A DNA stretch of 64,000 nucleotides from Caballeronia turbans (GTDB lineage: Bacteria > Pseudomonadota > Gammaproteobacteria > Burkholderiales > Burkholderiaceae). Shown here in pieces: positions 27,127 to 35,046 of this stretch. Location: contig FCOD02000008.1 of assembly GCA_001544655.2 (NCBI GenBank), positions 62,001 through 126,000 on the forward strand, written 5' to 3'. Below the pieces are notes generated by a model. That model made no database searches and was not told where the DNA came from. It saw nothing but the letters and a program-made list of their open reading frames with translations. How positions within the stretch are numbered: the stretch's first letter is position 1; each line of letters starts with the position of its first letter. A program made the position numbers and the translations under genes.

Positions 27127-29022
27127 TTAATTGCCATCGCGCCACCGGCCCAGCGCATCCGCGACGCGCGCGATCACATCGTCCCATTGGCCGGGTTTGG
27201 TCTGCCTGAACAGACGCGCTTTCGGGTACCAGACCGATTCTTCGCCGTCGATCAGCCAGCGCCAGCACGGGTTCGAAGGCAGTAGCATCCACACCGGCTT
27301 GCCCAGCGCGCCCGCGAGATGCGCGACCGACGTATCCACGGCGATGACGAGATCGAGCGAGGCGATGATCGCGGCCGTATCGGCGAAGTCCTGGACATCG
27401 TCCATCAGGTCGAGCGGCCGAAAATGCGGCGGCAGGGTGTCGAGTTGCGCGCGCGCGACCGGCGCCTTCTGCAGATTGACGAAGCGCACGCCGGACACGC
27501 CGAGCAATGGAACGCATGCTTGCGCACTGATCCAGCGGCGGGCGTCGAACACGGACGGCCGCGGCTCGGCCATCGCCGCGAAGCCTATCTTCGGCACCTG
27601 CGCGGGCAGCCGGCTGCGCCAGTGTGCGATGCGCTCTTCGTCCGCGGCGATATAGGGGGTGACGTTGGGAACGGTGTCGTACGTGGTTCCGAGCAGCGCC
27701 GGCAGGCTCATCAGCAAACACCAGTAGTCATGGTGCGCGAGGCTGTCGATGGCGTCGCCGCCGATGCAGATGTCGACGCCATCGATCGAGCTGAGCAGCG
27801 CGGGCGCTAACGGCGATGCGAACGAGAGCGTCGTTAGCCCTTGCGACTTCAGCATCGGCAGATAGCGGCAAAACTGGAAAGTGTCGCCGAATCCCTGTTC
27901 ATGGAGCACGAGTATCGACTTGCCGGCCAGCGGCTCGCCTTGCCACCGCGGAAAAGGGAAGCTCGGCGGGAACATGGGCCGCTGCCGCTCACTAGTGTCG
28001 TAGCGGGATTCCATCAACGGCCAGCCTTCCGCATACGCTCCAACGCGCAGCAGCGCTCCGCCCAGATTGAGCCGGGCTTCCCCCGAATCCGGATCGAGTT
28101 CCACGGCGCGCCGAAACGTCGCCAGCATTTCGTCCGCGCGCGCGGGGTCCTCCTTGAGCAGGTTGCCGAGCGCGATGTACGCCGGCAGGTAATCCGGCTG
28201 GACCTCGATCGCGCGACGGTATGCCGCTTCAGCCTCGTCGATACGCTCAAACCCGGCAAGGGCCGTGGTTCGATAAATCACCTGGCCCAGGTTGTAATGA
28301 GCGCCGCTCAACTCGGGCAATTGATCGGCCAGACGGCGATAGACGTCCTCCAGACCCGCGTCTCGTCCATCCGTTTCAAGTATTTCCGCCAGTCCCTGAT
28401 ATGCACTCGCCAGACGCGGATTCAATTCGATGGCCGCGCGATACGTGCGCTCGGCTTCCTCGCGGCGCTGCAAGGCGGCGAGTGCGCTACCCAAGCCAAA
28501 ATGCGCGTCGGCCCAGTTCGGGCGGTTGTAGATCGCAAGTCCAAAACATTCCCTCGCTTCTTCGGGGCGCGCCTGCTTCATCAGTAGCTTGCCCAGGCTG
28601 TAATGCGCCGACGCGAAGTCCGGCCGCAATTCGAGCGCCCGTCGCAGCGACTGCTCCGCGTCCGCGATCCGCTCCTGCAGCGCCAGCACATTGCCGAGGT
28701 TGTAATGCGCTTCGGCGAAATCAGGCTTCAGATCGAGCGAGCGCCGGAACATCGCTTCCGCTTCAGGAAACCGTTTCAGTTGCTCGTAGAGGTTGCCGAG
28801 ATTGTTGTGGACGCCCGGGTGCTGCGGATGGTCGGCGACCGCGCGCTGCCAGTACGCCTCGGCCAGATCCACGCGATTCATCGCATAAGCGCATCCGGCC
28901 GCGAGATTGAGCGCCTCGACATCGGCGTGAGGGCGATCGAGCAGCGGCGACAAAACGGCCAGTGCCTCGCCGTACTGATTCGCCGAATAGTGCTGCATCG
29001 CGCGATGATAAGGATCGAGCAT
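27127..29022 (-). CDS. TPR-repeat protein with C-terminal glycosyltransferase domain
   Basis: 631 residues. Residues 1 to about 330 hold some nine tetratricopeptide repeats (for example HNNLGNLYEQLKRFPEAEAM, HYNLGNVLALQERIADAEQS). The C-terminal 280 residues resemble the GT9/GT41-type domain often fused to TPRs: ILVLHEQGFGDTFQFCRYLP, then VIAVDTSVAHLAGALGKPVWMLLP, the nucleotide-sugar-binding loop. Such proteins are thought to glycosylate proteins or surface polymers. The ATG at 29022 has a gagg site 7 bases upstream. No clear partner gene is adjacent. Confidence 0.85.
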   Translation of the reverse strand: MLDPYHRAMQHYSANQYGEALAVLSPLLDRPHADVEALNLAAGCAYAMNRVDLAEAYWQRAVADHPQHPGVHNNLGNLYEQLKRFPEAEAMFRRSLDLKPDFAEAHYNLGNVLALQERIADAEQSLRRALELRPDFASAHYSLGKLLMKQARPEEARECFGLAIYNRPNWADAHFGLGSALAALQRREEAERTYRAAIELNPRLASAYQGLAEILETDGRDAGLEDVYRRLADQLPELSGAHYNLGQVIYRTTALAGFERIDEAEAAYRRAIEVQPDYLPAYIALGNLLKEDPARADEMLATFRRAVELDPDSGEARLNLGGALLRVGAYAEGWPLMESRYDTSERQRPMFPPSFPFPRWQGEPLAGKSILVLHEQGFGDTFQFCRYLPMLKSQGLTTLSFASPLAPALLSSIDGVDICIGGDAIDSLAHHDYWCLLMSLPALLGTTYDTVPNVTPYIAADEERIAHWRSRLPAQVPKIGFAAMAEPRPSVFDARRWISAQACVPLLGVSGVRFVNLQKAPVARAQLDTLPPHFRPLDLMDDVQDFADTAAIIASLDLVIAVDTSVAHLAGALGKPVWMLLPSNPCWRWLIDGEESVWYPKARLFRQTKPGQWDDVIARVADALGRWRDGN

Positions 29023-29150
29023 GACGGACCTCAGGGATTGAAAGGTGCTTGCGCGCCGCGATATCGCATGTCGGCGATCGCGGCGACGAAAATCATGCAA
29101 TTTTGAACCGCGCGCGCGCGTGCAGACGTCACAAAGCGTTGCTTACGCCG

Positions 29151-29170
29151 GATCGTTTAGCGAAACGATC
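29151..29170. promoter_or_regulatory. Perfect inverted repeat in the paoA upstream region
   Basis: gatcgttt-agcg-aaacgatc, 8-base arms, 4-base spacer, between the divergent TPR-glycosyltransferase (start 29022) and paoA (start 29448). The ATC-N-GAT symmetry looks like a LysR- or TetR-type operator. The rest of the 425-base gap holds no gene I can support. Confidence 0.45.
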
Positions 29171-29447
29171 GTCCCGTTTTCGAGCATGGGCGCGCATGAG
29201 CGCCGGAATCCCATCCGAGACGCCGCCGCATGGCATCGGACTTGCTGCACCTCACCGGTTGCGGGACGACGAACGTTCGGTTCCCTTACAGTCGACGAGC
29301 GATCGCGACCCCGCGCCTCATACGCCTCCCGTGAACTCGAACATCGGCGCTCCGCCCGATCCGTCGCAATCGGTCGCGAGCCAACAAGCCTATAAAGATT
29401 CGAGCCGGCGCGGCGTCCTTCCGAACGAGCGAGGAGAACCGATCCCC

Positions 29448-30140
29448 ATGTCCCCAGCCGATACCCATCCCCACGACGCCAGCGACACGGCGCAGAAGCC
29501 GTCGCGCCGGCGTTTCCTTCAGTCGGCCGCGGCGGCGGCGGCCGTGAGCGCCGCGCCGCTCGCGCATGCGCAACAGCAAGCCGCGGCGACGCCAGCCGCC
29601 GCACCGCCGCCCGCCGCCCTGCCGATGATGCCCGTGAAGCTCACCATCAACGGCCATCCGTATGAATTGCAAGTGGAAGCGCGCACGACGCTGCTCGACG
29701 CGCTGCGCGAATACGCGAACCTCACGGGCACGAAAAAAGGCTGCGACCGCGGACAGTGCGGCGCGTGCACGGTGATCGTAGCGGGCCGGCGCATCAACTC
29801 GTGCCTTACGCTCGCGGTGATGCACGACGGCGAATCCGTCACGACCATCGAAGGCCTCGCGCCCGATGGCGACACGCTCGCGCCCATTCAGCAGGCGTTC
29901 ATCGAGAAGGACGCCTTTCAGTGCGGCTACTGCACGCCGGGGCAACTATGCTCGGCGACGGCGCTCATCGACGAATACCGCAAAGGCGACGCGAGCGCCG
30001 TCACCGCCGACGTGCGCTTTCGCCCGGCGCAACTCTCCGACGATGAAATCCGCGAGCGCATGAGCGGCAACATCTGCCGCTGCGGCGCGTATCCGAACAT
30101 CGTCGCGGCGGTGAAAGCCGTCGCGTCGGGCAACGCCTAA
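29448..30140 (+). CDS. paoA: Aldehyde oxidoreductase, [2Fe-2S] subunit
   Basis: 230 residues, small electron-transfer subunit of a periplasmic molybdenum aldehyde oxidoreductase. A twin-arginine signal (SRRRFLQSA, residues 19-27, then an Ala-rich core ending AHA) sends the folded complex to the periplasm. Two [2Fe-2S] sites are visible: Cys99, Cys104, Cys107 and Cys119 in KKGCDRGQCGACTV...SCL, and Cys159, Cys162, Cys210, Cys212 in QCGYCTPGQL and GNICRCGAYPN. The ATG at 29448 follows a gaggag site. The FAD and molybdenum subunit genes follow at 11 bases and with overlap. Confidence 0.92.
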   Translation: MSPADTHPHDASDTAQKPSRRRFLQSAAAAAAVSAAPLAHAQQQAAATPAAAPPPAALPMMPVKLTINGHPYELQVEARTTLLDALREYANLTGTKKGCDRGQCGACTVIVAGRRINSCLTLAVMHDGESVTTIEGLAPDGDTLAPIQQAFIEKDAFQCGYCTPGQLCSATALIDEYRKGDASAVTADVRFRPAQLSDDEIRERMSGNICRCGAYPNIVAAVKAVASGNA

Positions 30141-30151
30141 GGGAGACGCAC

Positions 30152-31141
30152 ATGGACGCGATCTCCTATCAGCGCGCCGCGGACATCGGTTCCGCGCTCT
30201 CGGCGGCGGGCCAGCCGGGCACCATGTTCATCGGCGGCGGCACGAATCTGCTCGATCTCATGAAAGGCGGCGTGATGCGGCCGGTGAGACTCGTCGATAT
30301 CACGCACATCGACGCGCTCGACGGCATCACCGCGCTGCCCGACGGCGGCCTGCGGCTCGGCGCGCTCGTGCGCAACAGCGACGCCGCAAACCACGCCTGG
30401 GTGCGCGAGCGCTACCCGCTCTTGTCGCAGGCGCTGCTCTCGGGGGCGTCGGCGCAATTGCGCAACATGGCGACCGTCGGCGGCAATCTGATGCAGCGCA
30501 CGCGCTGCTCGTACTTCTACGATCCGGGCTTTCCCCAGTGCAACAAGCGCGCGCCCGGCAGCGGGTGCGCGGCCATCGATGGCATGAATCGCATGCACGC
30601 GATTCTCGGGGCGAGCCGTCAATGCATCGCGACGAATCCGTCCGACATGAGCGTCGCGCTCGCCGCGCTCGATGCCGTCGTGCGCGTCACCGGCCCGAAC
30701 GGCGAGCGGACGATTCCGTTCGCGGAATTTCATCGCCTGCCGGGCGACAGGCCCGATCTCGACACCACCTTGCAGGCGGGCGAGCTGATCACGTCCGTCG
30801 ATCTGCCGCCGCCGCTCTTCGCGGATCACTCGAAATATCTGAAGGTGCGCGACCGCGCGAGCTATGCGTTCGCGCTCGTGTCCGTCGCGGCGGCGTTGCA
30901 GATGGACGGCAACACCGTGAAAAGCGCGCGCATCGCGCTCGGCGGCGTCGCGCACAAGCCGTGGCGCGCGAACGCGACCGAACAGGCGCTCGCGGGCAAA
31001 TCGCTCGACAAATCGACGCTGCAAACCGCCGCCGCACTCGCCGTGCAAGGCGCGGCGCCGCAGCGCGACAACGCGTTCAAGATCGCGCTCGCGCAGCGTG
31101 CGATCGTGCGCGCGCTTCAACAGGCAGGAGGTGTCGCATGA
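30152..31141 (+). CDS. paoB: Aldehyde oxidoreductase, FAD-binding subunit
   Basis: 329 residues. FAD domain signature GTMFIGGGTNLLDLMKGG and QLRNMATVGGNLMQRTRCS. Cys119, Cys130, Cys139 and Cys158 (RTRC, PQCNKRAPGSGC, SRQC) form the extra [4Fe-4S] cluster known from E. coli PaoB, which separates this subclass from ordinary xanthine dehydrogenases. It transfers electrons from paoA clusters to the acceptor. Its last codons overlap the start of paoC (ATGA). Confidence 0.92.
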   Translation: MDAISYQRAADIGSALSAAGQPGTMFIGGGTNLLDLMKGGVMRPVRLVDITHIDALDGITALPDGGLRLGALVRNSDAANHAWVRERYPLLSQALLSGASAQLRNMATVGGNLMQRTRCSYFYDPGFPQCNKRAPGSGCAAIDGMNRMHAILGASRQCIATNPSDMSVALAALDAVVRVTGPNGERTIPFAEFHRLPGDRPDLDTTLQAGELITSVDLPPPLFADHSKYLKVRDRASYAFALVSVAAALQMDGNTVKSARIALGGVAHKPWRANATEQALAGKSLDKSTLQTAAALAVQGAAPQRDNAFKIALAQRAIVRALQQAGGVA

Positions 31142-33360
31142 CGTTCATCGGACAACCGCTCGATCGCACCGACGGCGTGCTCAAGGTCACCGGCCAGGCG
31201 CGTTATTCGGCCGACAACAGCGACGCGAAGCTCGCGCATGCGGTGCTCGTGACGAGCACCGTCGCGAGCGGCCGCATCGCTTCGATCGACACGAGCCGCG
31301 CGCAATCGATGCCCGGCGTGCTGCTCGTGATGACGTATCAGAACGCGATGCGTCTGCCCAACGGCGGCGTTCCCGACGCGCAGCCGCCCGCCGTGCGCAA
31401 GTTGACGCTCCTGCAAACCAACCAGGTGCGTTACAGCAACGAGCCGGTGGCGGTCGTCGTCGCCGATTCGCTGGAGCACGCGCAAGGCGCCGCGCGTTAC
31501 GTGGACGTGCGCTACGAGGCCGCGATGCCCAATGCCGATTTCGCACGCGCGAAGGCCTCCGCGTATCAGCCGGAAAAGATGATGGGCCGAGCGATCACGA
31601 CGAAGCGCGGCGACGTCGACGCCGGCTTGCGGCAAGGCCCGACGCGCCTCGACGCCGTCTACACGACGCCTTACGAGCATCACAACCCGATGGAGCCGCA
31701 CGCGACGGTCGCACGCTGGGACGGCCCGAAACTCACGCTCTACGACGCGACGCAAGGCGTGTCCGGCGCGAAAAGCGCGGTGGCGAAGTTCTTCGGTATC
31801 TCCGAGGACGACGTGCGCGTGATCTGTCCGTTCGTCGGCGGCGGCTTCGGCTGCAAGGGTTCGGTGTGGTCGCACGTCGTGCTGGCCGCGATGGCGTCCA
31901 AGCAGACGGGCCGGCCCGTCAAGCTCGTGCTCGAGCGTCCGCAGATGTTCGGCATAGTCGGCAACCGTCCGTACACGGAGCAGCGCATCCAGATCAGCGC
32001 GCGCGACGACGGCACCATGACCGGCATGCGTCACGACGTCATTTCGACCACATCGACATTCGAGGACTGGACCGAGAGCTCGGCCATCGTCACGCGCATG
32101 CTCTACGCGGTGCCGAACCAGTCGACGTCGCACAAGCTCGTGAAGCTCGACATCGGCACGCCGACCTTCATGCGCGCGCCCGGCGAGACGAGCGGCTCGT
32201 TCGCGCTCGAAACGGCGATGGACGAGATGGCGTATCAGTTGAAGATGGACCCGCTCGCGTTGCGCCTGAAGAACTACGCGAACATGGAGCCGCAGGAGAA
32301 GAAACCCTGGTCGAGCAAGGCGCTGATGGAGTGCTACACGCGCGGCGCTGAGAAGTTCGGCTGGGCGCGGCGCAGCGCGGCGCCGCGCTCGATGCGCGAA
32401 GGCAACACGCTCATCGGCTGGGGTGTGGCGACAGCGACATATCCGGCGAACCGCAGCGAGGCATCGGCGGTTGCGCGCATCCTGCCCGACGGCACCGCGA
32501 TGGTCGCCTCCGGCACACAGGATCTCGGCACCGGCACTTACACGATCATGACGCAGGTCGCCGCCGACGCGCTCGGCTTTCCGCTCGATTACGTGCGCTT
32601 CGCGCTCGGCGATTCGTCGCTGCCGAAGGCGCCAGTGTCGGGCGGCTCGCAATCGGCGGCGAGCGTGTCGCCGGCGGTGCGCGCGGCGTCCATAGAGGCG
32701 CGCGATCAGCTCATCTCGATGGCGTTGGCGGATCGCGGATCGCCCGTCGCCGGTCTCGCGCGCGAGGACGTGACGGTGTCCAACGGCTGGGTCGTGAGCC
32801 TCTCGAATCCGGACAAGCGCGATCCGGCGGCGGCCGTGATCGCGCGCAACGGCGGCCGCGCGATCGAAGCCGTCGCGACGACGCGCCCAGGCGATGAGAA
32901 AAAACAGTACTCGTTCCACTCGTTCGGCGCGGTGTTCGCCGAAGTGCATGTCGATGCCGATCTCGGGATCGTTCGCGTGCCGCGCATCGTCGGGGTGTAC
33001 GACGTCGGCACGCTCTTCAACGAGAAGACCGCGCACAGTCAGTTGATGGGCGGCATCGTGTGGGGCGTCGGCTCGGCGCTTCTCGAGAAAAGCGAGCTGG
33101 ATGCGCGCTACGGGCGCTACACCAACGCGAATCTCGCGGAGTACCACGTGCCGGTGAACGCGGATATCGGCACGCTGGATATTTCGTTCGTCGGCCAGCC
33201 CGATCCGCATATCAATCCGCACGGCGCGCGGGGCATCGGCGAAATCGGGATAACGGGCGTGGCGGGCGCGCTCGGCAACGCGGTGTATCACGCGACGGGC
33301 GTGCGCGTGCGCGACCTGCCGATCACACTCGACAAGATATTGCCGCCGACGACGGCCTGA
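31138..33360 (+). CDS. paoC: Aldehyde oxidoreductase, molybdenum-binding subunit
   Basis: 740 residues, catalytic subunit carrying the molybdopterin cytosine dinucleotide cofactor; oxidises aromatic and other aldehydes to acids in the periplasm, a detoxification role. Signatures: FVGGGFGCKGSVWSH, FMRAPGETSGSFALE, and GARGIGEIGITG with catalytic Glu702. The ATG at 31138 overlaps the paoB stop and has an aggaggt site. It carries no signal of its own and relies on the PaoA Tat signal. A perfect terminator follows 11 bases after the stop. The cofactor-insertion chaperone gene paoD is not in view. Confidence 0.93.
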   Translation: MTFIGQPLDRTDGVLKVTGQARYSADNSDAKLAHAVLVTSTVASGRIASIDTSRAQSMPGVLLVMTYQNAMRLPNGGVPDAQPPAVRKLTLLQTNQVRYSNEPVAVVVADSLEHAQGAARYVDVRYEAAMPNADFARAKASAYQPEKMMGRAITTKRGDVDAGLRQGPTRLDAVYTTPYEHHNPMEPHATVARWDGPKLTLYDATQGVSGAKSAVAKFFGISEDDVRVICPFVGGGFGCKGSVWSHVVLAAMASKQTGRPVKLVLERPQMFGIVGNRPYTEQRIQISARDDGTMTGMRHDVISTTSTFEDWTESSAIVTRMLYAVPNQSTSHKLVKLDIGTPTFMRAPGETSGSFALETAMDEMAYQLKMDPLALRLKNYANMEPQEKKPWSSKALMECYTRGAEKFGWARRSAAPRSMREGNTLIGWGVATATYPANRSEASAVARILPDGTAMVASGTQDLGTGTYTIMTQVAADALGFPLDYVRFALGDSSLPKAPVSGGSQSAASVSPAVRAASIEARDQLISMALADRGSPVAGLAREDVTVSNGWVVSLSNPDKRDPAAAVIARNGGRAIEAVATTRPGDEKKQYSFHSFGAVFAEVHVDADLGIVRVPRIVGVYDVGTLFNEKTAHSQLMGGIVWGVGSALLEKSELDARYGRYTNANLAEYHVPVNADIGTLDISFVGQPDPHINPHGARGIGEIGITGVAGALGNAVYHATGVRVRDLPITLDKILPPTTA

Positions 33361-33371
33361 CGTGAAACGAT

Positions 33372-33409
33372 GCACGCGGCGGTCATCACGACCGCCGCGT
33401 GCTTTTTTT
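33372..33409 (+). terminator. Rho-independent terminator of paoABC
   Basis: Perfect 13-bp stem gcacgcggcggtc / gaccgccgcgtgc with 5-base loop atcac and seven T. It separates paoC from the MocA-like gene downstream. Confidence 0.95.
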
Positions 33410-33472
33410 ATGCTTGCGACGATCTTCGATGCGCCGCACAATTCCTCTTCGATCCCCACACGAGCAGCCGCG

Positions 33473-34060
33473 ATGACCTATTCGTCGAACGCGACCGGCA
33501 TCCTGCTGGCAGCGGGTTTCGGCACCCGCTTCGACCCGTCCGGCCGCCACAACAAGCTGCTCGCCACCCTGCCCGACGGCACGCCCGTCGTGTTTCAATC
33601 GGCGCGCAGGCTGCTCGCGGTCGCCGCCGAAGTGATCGCGGTAGTGCGGCCCGGCGCGGAAAAGCTCGCCGATGTTTTGAACGAAGCGGGTTGCAATGTC
33701 ATTTTCAGCATCGATGCCGAGCGCGGCATGGGCGCGGCGCTCGCCGCGGCCGTGCGCGCGACATCGGAATCCGATGGCTGGCTCGTCGCGCTGGGCGACA
33801 TGCCGTGGATAGAAGCCGCGACGTATGAAGCGGTCGCGCGGGCGCTCGACGCCGGCGCCGGACTCGTCGCGCCGTTTTATCAGGGCACGCGGGGGCATCC
33901 GGTGGGATTCGGCATGGCGCATCGCGAGGCGCTCGCCGCGCTCGACGGCGATGCGGGCGCGCGCGGCATCCTTTCGACTCACGCGCCGTTCATCGTCGAG
34001 ATTGATGATCCGAATGTGCTGCGCGATGTGGATGTGCCGAGCGATCTCGGCCAGGTCTAA
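33473..34060 (+). CDS. MocA-like nucleotidyltransferase (molybdenum cofactor cytidylyltransferase)
   Basis: 195 residues, Rossmann-like NTP transferase. Nucleotide loop GILLAAGFGTRFDPSGRHNKLL (first 30 residues), GDMPWIEAATYEAV with the metal-binding aspartate, and GHPVGFG near residue 145. Enzymes of this type convert molybdopterin to the cytosine dinucleotide form that PaoC needs, which fits its place right after paoABC, although a strong terminator lies between. MobA-type guanylyltransferase activity is an alternative. The ATG at 33473 begins family similarity. Confidence 0.82.
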   Translation: MTYSSNATGILLAAGFGTRFDPSGRHNKLLATLPDGTPVVFQSARRLLAVAAEVIAVVRPGAEKLADVLNEAGCNVIFSIDAERGMGAALAAAVRATSESDGWLVALGDMPWIEAATYEAVARALDAGAGLVAPFYQGTRGHPVGFGMAHREALAALDGDAGARGILSTHAPFIVEIDDPNVLRDVDVPSDLGQV

Positions 34061-34136
34061 AGGCGGTTCGTCCGCGCCAGGTTGATTCGGATCATTAAAT
34101 AAATGTGCGCGGAGCGGCGAGCGTGGCCGGCCGCGC

Positions 34137-34847
34137 TCACGCCGCAATCGCCACCGAATCCGCCGAATCGGCGCCGTCCGTCCCGATCGGCAAATAACGC
34201 CTGCCGACTTCCAGCAGCGTCGCACCGAATCCTTTCTTCGCCCGAAAATCCGTCCGCGCACTCGTCACCACGCGCGGCGACGCGCTCCATTCGATCTTCG
34301 CGCCGATCGCCACCAGCGCCTCGACGAGCGCCACATCCTCGCTCGACTCGAGCGGCGCAAACCCGCCCGCCTGCATGTACGCCTTCGCCGACACGCCCAG
34401 GTTCGCGCCATGAATATGCCGATGCCCGTCCGCGTCGGTGTACGTGCGTCCGAAGTGCTCGCGCACCGCGCCGATATGCGGCGACCAGTCGTGCACGCCG
34501 ATCACGCCGCACACCGCATCCGCGCAGCAGTCGAGCTGGCGCACGAGCCAGTCTTCGGCAACGGTCGTATCGGCGTCGGTGAAGGCGAGCCAGCGCGCGC
34601 CCAGCGCGAGCGCCCGCTCGGCGCCATGCGCGCGCGCCACGCCGACGTTGCGCGCCTCGATGCACCACACGTGCGCACCCAGCGCCCGCGCGATGTCGGC
34701 GGTTTCGTCGGCGCAACTGTCGGCGACGACGATCACGCACGCCGCCTCGCCGAGCAACTGATGATGATCCGCAGCGCGCCGCGCGGCCGCTACGCACGCG
34801 CCGATATGCGCGGCTTCGTTGTGAGCGGGAATGACGATGGCAAGCAT
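34137..34847 (-). CDS. Family 2 glycosyltransferase
   Basis: 236 residues. GT2 signature: MLAIVIPAHNEAAHIGACV at the N-terminus, VVADSCADETADIA, and the metal-binding AFTDADTTVAEDWL. GANLGVSAKAYMQAGGFAPLESSEDVALVEAL is the acceptor-side region. No membrane helices, so it is a cytoplasmic transferase of unknown acceptor. The ATG at 34847 has a ggag site 6 bases upstream. It is divergent from the UdgX gene with 199 bases between starts, so the LexA box there could in principle affect both. Confidence 0.85.
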   Translation of the reverse strand: MLAIVIPAHNEAAHIGACVAAARRAADHHQLLGEAACVIVVADSCADETADIARALGAHVWCIEARNVGVARAHGAERALALGARWLAFTDADTTVAEDWLVRQLDCCADAVCGVIGVHDWSPHIGAVREHFGRTYTDADGHRHIHGANLGVSAKAYMQAGGFAPLESSEDVALVEALVAIGAKIEWSASPRVVTSARTDFRAKKGFGATLLEVGRRYLPIGTDGADSADSVAIAA

Positions 34848-35007
34848 TTCGGCTCCGTGTGTAAGTGTGTCCGCAGGCAATCGAACGCCGCGATGGATGA
34901 ATTTCAGCAATGAGCGTTCCCATGTTTCAGCGCCCGCCACATCGGCGGTCAAAGGGCACGATCGTCGCGAAATAGTTGCCGGAAAGCGCCGCACATCGCT
35001 AGAATCA

Positions 35008-35023
35008 CTGTATGGATATACAG
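35008..35023. promoter_or_regulatory. LexA (SOS) box upstream of the UdgX fusion gene
   Basis: ctgtatggatatacag, with outer bases giving cactgtatggatatacagta: 17 of 20 positions match the E. coli/beta-proteobacterial LexA consensus tactgtatatatatacagta, including both CTG/CAG ends. It lies 23 bases before the ATG of the UdgX fusion, where a bound repressor would block transcription. Confidence 0.88.
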
Positions 35024-35046
35024 TACTTTTCTGATTCCGCTCGCCG

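Noticed and set aside
31117-33459. A 780-codon minus-strand frame opposite paoC
   Set aside because: Antisense shadow of a clear molybdenum-subunit gene, with biased Arg/His composition.
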